Source of the DNA: Mesorhizobium australicum WSM2073
GTDB taxonomy: Bacteria > Pseudomonadota > Alphaproteobacteria > Rhizobiales > Rhizobiaceae
DNA length: 64,000 nt
Assembly (NCBI RefSeq): GCF_000230995.2
Contig: NC_019973.1
Coordinates: 4,912,001 to 4,976,000 of the forward strand
Direction: 5' to 3'
The translations under genes and the position numbers were made by a program. Every line of letters begins with the position of its first letter. Positions within the stretch are counted from its first letter, which is position 1. Shown here in pieces: positions 35,691-44,528 of this stretch. Below the pieces are notes generated by a model. That model ran no database searches. It saw only the letters and a list, made by a program, of their open reading frames with translations, and was not told the DNA's origin.

Positions 35691-36032
35691 ATGTCTCGAA
35701 AAGTGAGCCTGGCCCTGGCGGCCACTTTGATCCTGAGCGGCGCGGCGTGGGCCGATCCGATCGAGGGCAACTGGAAAACGCAAGCCGGCGACACCGCTGC
35801 CATTTCAGGCAGCAGCTCGTTCTCCATCACGCTCAAATCAGGCAAATATGCCGGCAAGACCATCGGCTCGCTCAAGGCGGCCGGCGACAACAAATACACC
35901 GGCAACATCACCGATCCGGCAAATGACAAGACCTATTCGGGCAAGGCAACCTTGTCGGGCGACTCGCTCAAGATGAGCGGTTGCGTGCTCGGCGGACTGA
36001 TCTGCAAGAGCCAGACCTGGCACAAACTCTAA
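35691..36032 (+). CDS. Small secreted DUF2147-like protein
   Basis: A 113-residue exported protein. A signal peptide (KVSLALAATLILSGAAWA) precedes the mature start DPIEGNWKTQAGDTAAIS. The compact repeat-like glycine-lysine strands (SGKYAGKTIGSLKAAGDNKYTGNIT) and the closing CVLGGLICKSQTWHKL resemble the DUF2147 family of periplasmic beta proteins. A GGAGGA site is 5 bases upstream of the ATG. A terminator lies 24 bases after the stop. The function is unknown. Confidence 0.8.
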   Translation: MSRKVSLALAATLILSGAAWADPIEGNWKTQAGDTAAISGSSSFSITLKSGKYAGKTIGSLKAAGDNKYTGNITDPANDKTYSGKATLSGDSLKMSGCVLGGLICKSQTWHKL

Positions 36033-36055
36033 GCGACCATTTCCGTGTGATCTCT

Positions 36056-36080
36056 AAACGGGGCCTGGTGGGCCCCGTTT
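36056..36080 (+). terminator. Intrinsic terminator
   Basis: A perfect 10-bp stem AAACGGGGCC (36056-36065) with GGCCCCGTTT (36071-36080), 5-base loop, followed by T and TCGTTCTG. It ends the DUF2147-like transcript. Confidence 0.85.
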
Positions 36081-36240
36081 TCGTTCTGTCGATGAGCAGG
36101 CAGCGCTCGGTCGGCATTCTGGTTGCCGCAACCCAGTCAACATCCCTTCAATCAATTTGAACGGCAGATGAACGCCGGCATCAGAGCCGGTTCAGAGGCG
36201 TCAGGGCATTCTCATGCGTGTTGAAGGAGACACGGACCCA

Positions 36241-36396
36241 ATGCTTGCTCGCCGCTTCACCATCGTCTGCCTGCTGATGAGCCTGTTTGGAATGTTCTTC
36301 GCCATCCTTGTCGCCGAAGCGGGCCGTTCCCCGCGCTCCTGGGACGGCGCCACCAGAATGTGCCATCTCGCCTGCCTGACCGATTTTCGTCACTGA
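36241..36396 (+). CDS. Possible small membrane protein
   Basis: A 51-codon frame starting MLARRFTIVCLLMSLFGMFFAILVAEAG. It has one hydrophobic helix after two arginines, and a GAAGGAGA sequence upstream at a somewhat long distance. A start nine codons earlier exists too. The tail has two cysteines. No family is recognised, so this is only a candidate small protein. Confidence 0.4.
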   Translation: MLARRFTIVCLLMSLFGMFFAILVAEAGRSPRSWDGATRMCHLACLTDFRH

Positions 36397-36436
36397 AGCA
36401 GAGAACCCGGACCTCGAAAAGAAAAGCACAGAGATC

Positions 36437-36631
36437 ATGAACCGCATCGCCGCCAACCTCTCCAAGACCCTCCGGCTCCTGCCGCGGGCGGCGCTCATCC
36501 TGATACTTCTGGCCGCTCCGGTCCTGGCGGTGCCGATGATGCGCGCCGATAGCGGCTCGACGATCGAGGCGCCGGCGCTCAGAAAGTCCGGCGTCGGGTT
36601 CGTGCTGCTGGTCAGCCTGCAGCGGGGTTGA
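36437..36631 (+). CDS. Possible small membrane or secreted protein
   Basis: A 64-codon frame, MNRIAANLSKTLRLLPRAALILILLAAPVLAVP, with an N-terminal basic stretch and a hydrophobic segment that could be a signal peptide. The remainder is short and has no recognisable domain. It follows the previous small frame on the same strand by 40 bases. Candidate only. Confidence 0.4.
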   Translation: MNRIAANLSKTLRLLPRAALILILLAAPVLAVPMMRADSGSTIEAPALRKSGVGFVLLVSLQRG

Positions 36632-36706
36632 AGAAAAAAGGGCGCTTTAAGCGCCTTCGGCGGCGAGCCCCCTCCCAACCGCCCGTCCAAGTCTCTATAT
36701 TGAGCC

Positions 36707-38209
36707 ATGGAAAAGCGAATCTATCCCCAAGCCATCGAATCTGTCGTCATGCCCGAGCCCTTTGGCCGGCAAAGCTTCGATAACGCCGAAAAGGCCGTTG
36801 CCGCGCTGCAGGTGCTCTACGACCGCAATACCAAGTTTCTGCGCGATTCCTTCGCGGCCCTAGCCGCCGGCGGCGACAGCAGCAAGCGCTACCGGGCCTT
36901 CTACCCCGAGATCGGCGTCACCACGAGTTCGTTCACCCAGGTCGATTCGCGCCAGGCCTATGGCCACATGCCAACACCAGGTCATTTCGCCACCACGGTT
37001 ACCCAGCCGGACCTGTTCGAGACCTACCTCATCGAGCAGCTTCGGCTGATCATGCGCAATCACGGCGTGTCGGTAGCCGTCTCGGAATCGACCACGCCGA
37101 TTCCGCTGCATTTCGCTTTTCTGGAAGGCACCTATGTCGACGGCGCCGCTGCCGAACGCATCAAGCGGCCGATCCGCGACCTGTTCGACGTGCCGGATCT
37201 CGACGGCACCGACGATCAGATCGCCAATGGCACGTTCGAAGTGGCCTTCGGCGAGCCCCGGCCGCTGGCGCCGTTCACGGCGCAGCGCATCGACTATTCG
37301 CTGCACCGCATGACGCACTACACCGCAACCAGCCCGCAGCATTTCCAGAACTTCGTGCTGTTCACCAACTATCAATTCTATATCGACGAGTTCGTCGCCC
37401 GCGCCCGCGACCTGATGGAAAAGGGCGGTGACGGCTACACGGAATTTGTCGAACCTGGCAACGTTATCACCCGGGCCGGGCAGAGCGCGCCCAGCGACGG
37501 CGTAGCGCCACAGCGTCTGCCGCAGATGCCGGCCTACCATCTGAAGAAGCCGAACCATGGCGGCATCACCATGGTCAATATCGGCGTGGGTCCTTCCAAT
37601 GCCAAGACCATCACCGACCATGTCGCGGTGCTTCGGCCACATGCCTGGGTGATGCTTGGTCACTGCGCCGGGCTGCGCAACACCCAGGCGCTCGGCGACT
37701 ATGTGCTCGCGCATGCCTATGTGCGCGAGGACCACGTGCTGGACGACGATCTTCCGGTCTGGGTGCCGATCCCGCCGCTGGCCGAGATCCAGGTCGCGCT
37801 GCAGGAAGCCGTCGCCGAGGTCACCGGCCTGTCGGGCTATGATTTGAAGCGCATCATGCGTACCGGCACCGTCGCCACCATCGACAACCGCAACTGGGAA
37901 CTGCGCGACCAGCGCGGACCGGTGCAGCGCCTGTCGCAGTCGCGCGCCATTGCGCTCGACATGGAATCGGCGACCATCGCCGCCAATGGCTTCCGCTTCC
38001 GCGTCCCCTACGGCACGCTGCTGTGCGTTTCCGACAAGCCGCTGCATGGCGAGTTGAAGCTGCCTGGCATGGCAACCGAATTCTACAAGCGGCAGGTGGC
38101 GCAGCACCTGACTATCGGCATCAGGGCGATGGAGAAGCTGGCGGAGATGCCGATGGAGCGGCTGCATTCGCGCAAGCTCCGGAGCTTTTCGGAAACGGCA
38201 TTCCAGTAG
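36707..38209 (+). CDS. amn: AMP nucleosidase
   Basis: A 500-residue AMP nucleosidase, which splits AMP into adenine and ribose 5-phosphate and so regulates the adenylate pool. The N-terminal Amn-specific domain (about residues 1-180) contains YFPEIGVTT-like and GHMPTPGHFATTVTQPDLF features. The C-terminal phosphorylase-fold domain has GGITMVNIGVGPSNAKTITDHVAVLRPHAWVMLGHCAGLR, and the purine site region DMESATIAANGFRFRVPYGTLLCVSDKP. Length is normal. The gene stands alone; no operon partner is seen. Confidence 0.93.
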   Translation: MEKRIYPQAIESVVMPEPFGRQSFDNAEKAVAALQVLYDRNTKFLRDSFAALAAGGDSSKRYRAFYPEIGVTTSSFTQVDSRQAYGHMPTPGHFATTVTQPDLFETYLIEQLRLIMRNHGVSVAVSESTTPIPLHFAFLEGTYVDGAAAERIKRPIRDLFDVPDLDGTDDQIANGTFEVAFGEPRPLAPFTAQRIDYSLHRMTHYTATSPQHFQNFVLFTNYQFYIDEFVARARDLMEKGGDGYTEFVEPGNVITRAGQSAPSDGVAPQRLPQMPAYHLKKPNHGGITMVNIGVGPSNAKTITDHVAVLRPHAWVMLGHCAGLRNTQALGDYVLAHAYVREDHVLDDDLPVWVPIPPLAEIQVALQEAVAEVTGLSGYDLKRIMRTGTVATIDNRNWELRDQRGPVQRLSQSRAIALDMESATIAANGFRFRVPYGTLLCVSDKPLHGELKLPGMATEFYKRQVAQHLTIGIRAMEKLAEMPMERLHSRKLRSFSETAFQ

Positions 38210-38331
38210 GCGACCGCGAAGCCTCGGCGAGGCAATTCGTCGTCTTGCTCAGGCCGCAATTTGGCCGATAAGCAAATCGAACGGACCGACACGCGGCATT
38301 CAGCGGATACAACCTCGCAGACACGACCTCA

Positions 38332-39366
38332 ATGGGAACAGGCGCGCGCTTGAACATGACGGCTGGGCTGGCATTCCTGGCGATGACGGCATTGTCGGCC
38401 GCTTTGTTGGCCGGATTTTTCGGCACGCTGCACCCGGCGTTCGATTCCTTCTCGCATTTCCGCATTCATCTCAGCGTGCTGATGGCACTTCTGGCGCTGC
38501 CGCTGCTCGCCAGCTCGTTTCGGCTGCAAGCCGCGGCTGGGCTGCTTTTCGCCATTTTCTGCCTGGCCACAACGACGGGTGCGCTGCCCAAATGGTGGCC
38601 ACAACAGGCGGCCGCCAAGCCGACCGGCCAGATCGTCTACAGCCTGCTGCAGATGAATCTGCGCTTCAACAACCCAACACCTAAGAAAGTGCTCTCACTG
38701 ATCGGCCGCACCAATCCGGACGTGATCACGCTCGACGAGGTGTCGCAGATGTGGACGATCGAGCTTGGCTACATCGCCAGCGCCTACCCCTACCGAATCC
38801 TCTGCCCCTACCCAAACGGCATGTTCGGCGTGGCGCTGCTGTCGCGCCGGCCCTTTGCCGCCGACGCCGCGCCGCGCTGCGAGCCGCGCGGCGCGATGGC
38901 CATCGCCACAGCCGACTTCGGCGGCACCGATGTCGATGTCGCCGCGATCCATTTGAGCTGGCCCTGGCCGAAGGAGCAATACTGGCAGATCGGCGAACTG
39001 GCGCAGCCACTGGCCGCGCTCGGCGAGACCGCGATCATGGCAGGCGATTGCAACGCCGTGCCGTGGAGTGCCGCGGTGCGGCGGGTCGCGGCTCTCGGCG
39101 GGCTGACACTCATGCCTTCCGCCGGCCCGACGTGGATCCACCGGACGCTGCCCGACTTCCTGCGCCGCTATGCAGGCCTGCCGATCGACCAGGTGTTCAG
39201 CAAAGGCGGCGTGACGATCCTGTCTTCGACGCGGCTGGAAGATACCGGCTCCGACCACCTGCCGGTGCTGGTCGAATTCTCGGTCCGGTCCGATGAGAAA
39301 CAGCCTGAGGATGAGCACGCCACCGCGCTCGCGGCGCACGATTTGCCTGCTGAGCCGCGCGGCTGA
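38332..39366 (+). CDS. Membrane-anchored endonuclease/exonuclease/phosphatase family protein
   Basis: A 344-residue protein with two or three N-terminal membrane segments (about residues 5-85) and a C-terminal EEP domain facing outside. Catalytic features are LDEVSQMW (metal-binding Glu), AGDCNAVPWS (Asp-Asn pair) and the terminal SDHLPVLVEF (Asp-His). This layout is that of a family of predicted periplasmic phosphodiesterases or lipid phosphatases. A start eight codons later is possible. The substrate is unknown. Confidence 0.87.
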   Translation: MGTGARLNMTAGLAFLAMTALSAALLAGFFGTLHPAFDSFSHFRIHLSVLMALLALPLLASSFRLQAAAGLLFAIFCLATTTGALPKWWPQQAAAKPTGQIVYSLLQMNLRFNNPTPKKVLSLIGRTNPDVITLDEVSQMWTIELGYIASAYPYRILCPYPNGMFGVALLSRRPFAADAAPRCEPRGAMAIATADFGGTDVDVAAIHLSWPWPKEQYWQIGELAQPLAALGETAIMAGDCNAVPWSAAVRRVAALGGLTLMPSAGPTWIHRTLPDFLRRYAGLPIDQVFSKGGVTILSSTRLEDTGSDHLPVLVEFSVRSDEKQPEDEHATALAAHDLPAEPRG

Positions 39367-39431
39367 CGCGTCAAAGCGAATGGAGCACCCGCGCCACGGC
39401 GAAGCGTTGAGATGGCGAACGGATTGCTCGT

Positions 39432-40028
39432 TCAAGGTTTCCCGATCAAGGCAGCGATCAGGTGTTCGACATGGCCGCCATCGCGATGCTCACGCCGATC
39501 GAAGGCGTTTTGCCTCGCCTCATATTCTGCATAAACGGCCTTGATGCGAAGCCGAGCCTCGCGGCGCGCCTTGTCGCATGACGGGTCGTTGGCGACCCGC
39601 AGGCCAGTTATCGACCTTTCTGTCACGCGCATCATCTCCCTGGCGATGCGCCCATGTGTTTCCTCATGGGCGCGAACACCCGCGAAAAACCTGTTCCAAC
39701 GCCTCTTCAACGTCGGCGCCATGGGCGAGCCAACGCGAGGGAAGGTGTAGAACAGATTGAGCGTGCCGTTGACCCGCCGCAGCCGGCAGACGCCGTTGTC
39801 CTGGCCTCCGCCGAGATCCCAGTCGACCGTATAGGCGGTTGTGGCGATGGCATGCGTCATGAAGCCATGCTTAGGCCCCTTGCTGTCCATCGCGTCGATG
39901 AAGGCCGTACCCGAGTTTCCCGTGATGTCGTAGGTCCGCGTCTGGACGATTGCCCTGGTGCCGGCAAAGGCCTCAGGCGCGCACAGTGTCCCGATGACGG
40001 CGAGGCATGTCAGAACTGTCCGGCGCAT
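39432..40028 (-). CDS. Secreted DUF922 protein with HExxH
   Basis: A 198-residue exported protein. Its signal peptide (RRTVLTCLAVIGTLCAPEAFA) is followed by a DUF922 domain with TRTYDITGNSGTAFIDAMDSKGP. The motif VRAHEETHGRIAREM carries HExxH, which points to a zinc metalloprotease-like active site. Conserved Cys pairs are in VCRLRR and DPSCDK. A GGAG site 7 bases upstream supports the start at 40028. The substrate is unknown, and activity is inferred only from the motif. Confidence 0.85.
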   Translation of the reverse strand: MRRTVLTCLAVIGTLCAPEAFAGTRAIVQTRTYDITGNSGTAFIDAMDSKGPKHGFMTHAIATTAYTVDWDLGGGQDNGVCRLRRVNGTLNLFYTFPRVGSPMAPTLKRRWNRFFAGVRAHEETHGRIAREMMRVTERSITGLRVANDPSCDKARREARLRIKAVYAEYEARQNAFDRREHRDGGHVEHLIAALIGKP

Positions 40029-40166
40029 CGGCATTCTCCTTGTCCCCGGAGAAGGGAACCATAAGCCGGTGATAGTTTCAACGGTTCTGCTGCGCTGCAT
40101 GCTCTCGCAGCCGGAACTGCGCTGCAATTTTGCTGCCGCGCCCTGGACGGCGCGGCGGCGCAGGGG

Positions 40167-41846
40167 TCACATGCCCTGGTAGACCGGTCCTTCACCGCCT
40201 TGCGGGGGCACCCAGTTGATGTTCTGGTTCGGGTCCTTGATGTCGCAGGTCTTGCAGTGGACGCAGTTCTGCGCGTTGATGACGAAGCGCACATCCTTCG
40301 CCTGCGGGTCGGCGGCGGCGTTGCCGTCCTTGTCGACCCATTCGTAGACGCCGGCCGGGCAATAGCGTGTGGAAGGTCCGGCAAAGACATCATGTTCCGA
40401 GCGTTTCTGCAGGTCCATGTCGCCGACCAGCAGATGGACCGGCTCGTTTTCCTCGTGATTGGTGTTGGATAGGAACACCGAGGACAGACGGTCGAAGGTC
40501 AGCACGCCATCCGGCTTCGGATAGACGATCTTCTTGTGCTTGGCGGCCGGCTCGAGCGTGGCATAGTCGGCCTTGCCGTGCTTCAGCGTGCCGAAGGGCG
40601 AGACGCCGAACAGCGTGTTCAGCCACATGTCGAGGCCGCCGAGGCTGACGCCGATGATGGTGCCGAAGCGCGACCACAGCGGTTTGACGTTGCGCACCTT
40701 CTTCAGGTCCTTGCCGATGTCGGTCGCCCGCCAGGCATCCTCATAGGCGGAAAGCTCGTCATTGGCTCGGCCGGCGCCGATCGCCTCGGCGACATGCTCG
40801 GCCGCCAGCATCCCCGACAGCACCGCATTGTGGGAGCCCTTGATGCGCGGCACGTTGACGAAGCCCGCCGCGCACCCCATCAGCGCACCGCCCGGGAACG
40901 ACAATTTCGGCACTGACTGCCAGCCGCCCTCGGTTATGGCGCGCGCGCCGTAGCCCAGGCGCTTGGCGCCCTCGAACGTGCCCGCGATCGCCGGATGGGT
41001 CTTGAAGCGCTGGAATTCCTCGAAAGGCGACAGATAGGGATTCTTGTAATTGAGGTGGAGGACGAAGCCGACCGCCACCTGGTTGTCCTCCAGATGATAG
41101 AGGAACGAACCGCCGCCAGTCTTCATGTCCAGCGGCCAGCCGAAGGAATGCTGCACCAGACCCGGCCGATGGTTCTCCGGCTTGACCTGCCAGAGTTCCT
41201 TGAGGCCGATGCCGTATTTGCCGGGCTCGCGGCCATCGGAGAGTTTATATCTAGCGATCAACTGCTTGGCCAGCGAACCGCGCGCGCCTTCGCCGATCAG
41301 CACATATTTGCCCATCAACGCCATGCCCGGCGCGAAGCCCGGACCATGCGTGCCGTCCTTCTCGACGCCCATGTCTCCGGTGACGACGCCGGTGACGGCA
41401 CCTTCTTCATTGTAGAGCAGGCCGGCCGCGGCAAAGCCTGGGTAGATCTCGACGCCGAGCGCCTCGGCCTTGCCAGCCAGCCAGCGGCAGACGTTGCCGA
41501 GCGAGACGATATAGTTGCCGTGGTTGTTCATCAGCGGCGGCATGAAGATGTTGGGCAGGCGGAACGAACCGGCGGGGCCGAGCACCAGGAAATGGTCCGC
41601 AGTGACCGGCGTTTTGAAGGGATGACCATCCTCCTCGCGCCAGCCAGGCAGCAACCGGTCGATGCCGATCGGATCGACGACGGCCCCCGACAGGATGTGG
41701 GCGCCGACTTCGCCGCCCTTTTCCAGCACGACGACGGAGAGCTCGGGATTGACCTGCTTGAGGCGGATGGCCGCGGCAAGGCCGGCCGGTCCGGCACCGA
41801 CGATGACCACGTCGAATTCCATGCTTTCGCGTTCGATATCGCTCAT
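40167..41846 (-). CDS. etfD: Electron transfer flavoprotein-ubiquinone oxidoreductase
   Basis: A 559-residue ETF-QO, which moves electrons from ETF to ubiquinone in the inner membrane. The N-terminal FAD site is DVVIVGAGPAGLAAAIRL, followed by GGEVGAHILSGAVVDPIG. The C-terminal part has the 4Fe-4S ligands in INAQNCVHCKTCDIKDPNQNINW with an earlier Cys in RYCPAGVYEW. The start at 41846 gives a protein of family length. It is divergent from a secreted hypothetical gene. It links the isovaleryl-CoA dehydrogenase at 27528 to the respiratory chain. Confidence 0.95.
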   Translation of the reverse strand: MSDIERESMEFDVVIVGAGPAGLAAAIRLKQVNPELSVVVLEKGGEVGAHILSGAVVDPIGIDRLLPGWREEDGHPFKTPVTADHFLVLGPAGSFRLPNIFMPPLMNNHGNYIVSLGNVCRWLAGKAEALGVEIYPGFAAAGLLYNEEGAVTGVVTGDMGVEKDGTHGPGFAPGMALMGKYVLIGEGARGSLAKQLIARYKLSDGREPGKYGIGLKELWQVKPENHRPGLVQHSFGWPLDMKTGGGSFLYHLEDNQVAVGFVLHLNYKNPYLSPFEEFQRFKTHPAIAGTFEGAKRLGYGARAITEGGWQSVPKLSFPGGALMGCAAGFVNVPRIKGSHNAVLSGMLAAEHVAEAIGAGRANDELSAYEDAWRATDIGKDLKKVRNVKPLWSRFGTIIGVSLGGLDMWLNTLFGVSPFGTLKHGKADYATLEPAAKHKKIVYPKPDGVLTFDRLSSVFLSNTNHEENEPVHLLVGDMDLQKRSEHDVFAGPSTRYCPAGVYEWVDKDGNAAADPQAKDVRFVINAQNCVHCKTCDIKDPNQNINWVPPQGGEGPVYQGM

Positions 41847-42066
41847 CAACCCCTCCGCACTGGCTTGCCGCCGTTGGCGTATCTTGCTGGCTCCTGCGCT
41901 GCATAGCGCATCAATTGGCGACAGGAAACCGGCGCATACCTGACAATGCCGATTTGGCCAAAAAGTCGCGCTTTGCGCGGCAGAGAGGCCATTTCCACGC
42001 GGCGCGGCCCGCAAGGCTTGCGTTTTTTATTGTTCGACGGCTTGCTTATCGGCCATACTTCCCGCC
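41847..42066. promoter_or_regulatory. Divergent promoter region etfD / secreted protein
   Basis: A 220-base region between two divergent genes. It should hold both promoters. Inside it the plus-strand sequence has an AT-rich TTTTTTATTGTTC at about 42022-42034, close to the start of the downstream gene. I cannot assign boxes. Confidence 0.4.
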
Positions 42067-42711
42067 ATGCGCATTCCCGGGCCAGGCGGCTTCTCTTCGA
42101 CGCGCTTTCCATCAACGCCCGGCCGGGCCTGCCGGGCGCTTATTTTGGCCCTTCTGGCGTCGAGCCCGTGTCATGCCGTCGCGGATGAAGTGAAGGTCTG
42201 GGCGACAGGCGCATACTCGTTTTCCGACGAGCTTGGCGGTTTCCGCATCACCGGAGCCTCCGGCATCGGAACCAAGGACGATCCGCTGGTCATCACCGAA
42301 GAGCTGAATTCGGCGACACCCGTGACGCTGACCATCCGCACCACAAAGCCGATCCAGGCATTCGGCAGAGCAGGCGAGTTCGCCAATGGCATCATGTACA
42401 TGCGCATCGACGTGCTCAACAACAGCGGCCAGGCCTGGATCGAGTTCCAGTTCGAGCTTCAGGAAATACTGGACCAGCCAAGCGTGTTCGGAGACGGGCT
42501 TTCGTTCGACCAGCGCAACAAGACGCCCGACAATATCTGGTCGAGCAATTTCGCCGATTTCGACCGCGATTTCGAGCCCTATGACCGGCTGCTGTTCAAA
42601 AACGGCAAGGTGGACCCGCTGAAGACCGCCAGCTTCGAATTCCTGATGACCGACTACACGCCGCGATGGACCTTCTATTTGGTTCAGGATCCACGCATAC
42701 CCACTGGCTAG
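42067..42711 (+). CDS. Secreted protein of unknown function
   Basis: A 214-residue protein with an N-terminal hydrophobic segment ending in CHAVA, which looks like a signal peptide. The mature part is rich in beta-strand patterns (VWATGAYSFSDELGG, VIDVLNNSG-like, WIEFQFELQE) and ends in YLVQDPRIPTG. I do not recognise the family. Conservation beside etfD is common in Rhizobiales in my recollection, but I cannot verify it. It is divergent from etfD and followed by udg4. Confidence 0.75.
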   Translation: MRIPGPGGFSSTRFPSTPGRACRALILALLASSPCHAVADEVKVWATGAYSFSDELGGFRITGASGIGTKDDPLVITEELNSATPVTLTIRTTKPIQAFGRAGEFANGIMYMRIDVLNNSGQAWIEFQFELQEILDQPSVFGDGLSFDQRNKTPDNIWSSNFADFDRDFEPYDRLLFKNGKVDPLKTASFEFLMTDYTPRWTFYLVQDPRIPTG

Positions 42712-42801
42712 ACCGCGACCTCGCCTTGGCAAGCGGGATTGGCTGCCGCGACCGACTTCGCCGAGGTTGCAAATTGATCCCGCCCGGACGATGGTGCGGC
42801 C

Positions 42802-43671
42802 ATGACTGCCGCCTCTCCCAACAATCCGGTCGATTTGGCCGATCTGCTCGCCTTCTATGCCAGCGCGGGTGTTGACGAGGCGTTGGAGGATGCGCCGGTC
42901 AATCGGTTCGCGGAGGCCGTGCCGAAGCCGGCGGAGCGCACGCCGGCGGCGGCGCCACGCGAAAGCAAGGCACCGGAGCCGGCCACGGGTCCACCGCGCC
43001 TCGATGCGCGCGCCTTGCCGGATGCTCCGGCCCCGCGCCCGCCCACCTCGGCCGTGCCCGACGAAGCGCAGGCGGCGCTGGCACGCCAACTGGCAATGAC
43101 GGCGACGACCCTGGACGAGCTGCGCCAGCACATGGCAGCTTTCGAGGGCTGCAATCTCAAGGCGACCGCCAAGAACCTGGTATTCGCCGACGGCAACCCG
43201 CAAGCGGCTGTCATGCTGGTCGGTGAAGCCCCGGGCCGTGACGAGGACATTGAAGGACTGCCGTTCGTCGGGCGCTCGGGCCGCCTGCTCGACCGGATGC
43301 TGGCTGCGATCGGCCTCGACCGTAGCTCGGTCTACATCGCCAATGTCATTCCCTGGCGCCCACCCGGCAACCGCACGCCGACGCCGCACGAGACCGAGAT
43401 CTGCCGGCCGTTCATCGAGCGTCAGATCGAGCTGGTCAATCCCAAGGTGCTGATCAATCTCGGCGGCCCGTCGGCCAAGACCTTGCTCAACACCTCGGAA
43501 GGAATCCTGCGGCTGCGCGGCAACTGGCGCGTCCACACCACGGGTTCCGGCATTGCCATTCCAGCCATGCCGACACTGCACCCGGCCTATCTCTTGCGCA
43601 CCCCCGCGCACAAGAAGCTCGCATGGCGGGATTTTCTCGAAGTGAAGGCGAAGCTGCGGGAAGTGAGCTAA
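42802..43671 (+). CDS. Uracil-DNA glycosylase, family 4
   Basis: A 289-residue uracil-DNA glycosylase of the thermophile-type family 4. Residues about 1-95 are a variable, proline- and alanine-rich extension. The catalytic part has GEAPGRDEDIEGLPFVGRSGRLLDRML, VIPWRPPGNRTPTPHE and the final TLHPAYLLRTP. Family 4 enzymes carry a 4Fe-4S cluster; candidate cysteines are in EGCNLKA and EICRPF. Together with the family 5 enzyme at 8573 the window has two different uracil glycosylases. Confidence 0.9.
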   Translation: MTAASPNNPVDLADLLAFYASAGVDEALEDAPVNRFAEAVPKPAERTPAAAPRESKAPEPATGPPRLDARALPDAPAPRPPTSAVPDEAQAALARQLAMTATTLDELRQHMAAFEGCNLKATAKNLVFADGNPQAAVMLVGEAPGRDEDIEGLPFVGRSGRLLDRMLAAIGLDRSSVYIANVIPWRPPGNRTPTPHETEICRPFIERQIELVNPKVLINLGGPSAKTLLNTSEGILRLRGNWRVHTTGSGIAIPAMPTLHPAYLLRTPAHKKLAWRDFLEVKAKLREVS

Positions 43672-43724
43672 CGATGACCTTGCAGGTGATTGAAATACAT
43701 TCAGCGTCAGCCTAGTCGTCCTGC

Positions 43725-44528
43725 ATGACAACGCCCCAAACCTCCGCCGGTAGCCTGATCCGCGAATGGCGCACGCGACGTCGCATGAGCCAGCTCGACC
43801 TCGCCATGGAGGCCGAAATCTCGCAACGGCATCTCTCCTTCGTCGAAAGCGGGCGTGCCGCGCCCTCGCGCGACATGGTGCTGCATCTGGCCGAGCAGCT
43901 TGCGATCCCGCTGCGGCAGCGCAATCAATTGCTGCTAGCCGCGGGCTTCGCGCCGAGCTTCAGCGAACGGCCGCTCACCGACACGACGCTGGCACCGGCA
44001 ATGGCGGCGGTCGAGATGGTGCTCAAGGGGCATGAGCCGTTTCCGGCATTGGCGGTGGACCGGCACTGGAACCTGGTTGCGGCGAACACGGCGATCGGGC
44101 CATTCCTGGCCGATGTTTCCGAGCCCTCTCTGCTCCAGCCACCCGTCAATGTGCTGCGGCTCAGCCTGCACCCAGGTGGTGTCGCGCCGCGGATCGTGAA
44201 CCTCCAGGAATGGCGCACCCACCTGCTCGAACGGCTGAAACATCAGAACGATGCTGCCGGTGACCCGGTGCTGGTGGCATTGGAGCAAGAGCTTCGCGGT
44301 TATCCCTCTGGCCTGCAGAGCAGCCGGCCGGCGCCGGTCGAGCCGAATGCGATCGTGCATCCGCTGCGGCTTGCCCATGGCGATACGGTGCTTTCCTTCA
44401 TCAGCACCATCACCGTGTTTGGCACGCCACTGGATGTCACCCTTTCGGAACTGGCGATCGAATCCTTTTTCCCGGCCGATGAGCAGACACGGGCGATGCT
44501 GGTACGCTTGGCGAAGGAACGGTCCTGA
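43725..44528 (+). CDS. XRE-family regulator with MmyB-like ligand domain
   Basis: A 267-residue DNA-binding protein. The helix-turn-helix occupies about residues 9-70 (REWRTRRRMSQLDLAMEAEISQRHLSFVESGRAAPS). Residues about 95-265 form a MmyB-like PAS/ligand domain (HEPFPALAVDRHWNLVAANTAI). Such regulators control neighbouring catabolic or transport genes. The stop is directly adjacent to the stop of the convergent EamA exporter (no spacing). Its target is not evident; the exporter is one candidate. Confidence 0.88.
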   Translation: MTTPQTSAGSLIREWRTRRRMSQLDLAMEAEISQRHLSFVESGRAAPSRDMVLHLAEQLAIPLRQRNQLLLAAGFAPSFSERPLTDTTLAPAMAAVEMVLKGHEPFPALAVDRHWNLVAANTAIGPFLADVSEPSLLQPPVNVLRLSLHPGGVAPRIVNLQEWRTHLLERLKHQNDAAGDPVLVALEQELRGYPSGLQSSRPAPVEPNAIVHPLRLAHGDTVLSFISTITVFGTPLDVTLSELAIESFFPADEQTRAMLVRLAKERS

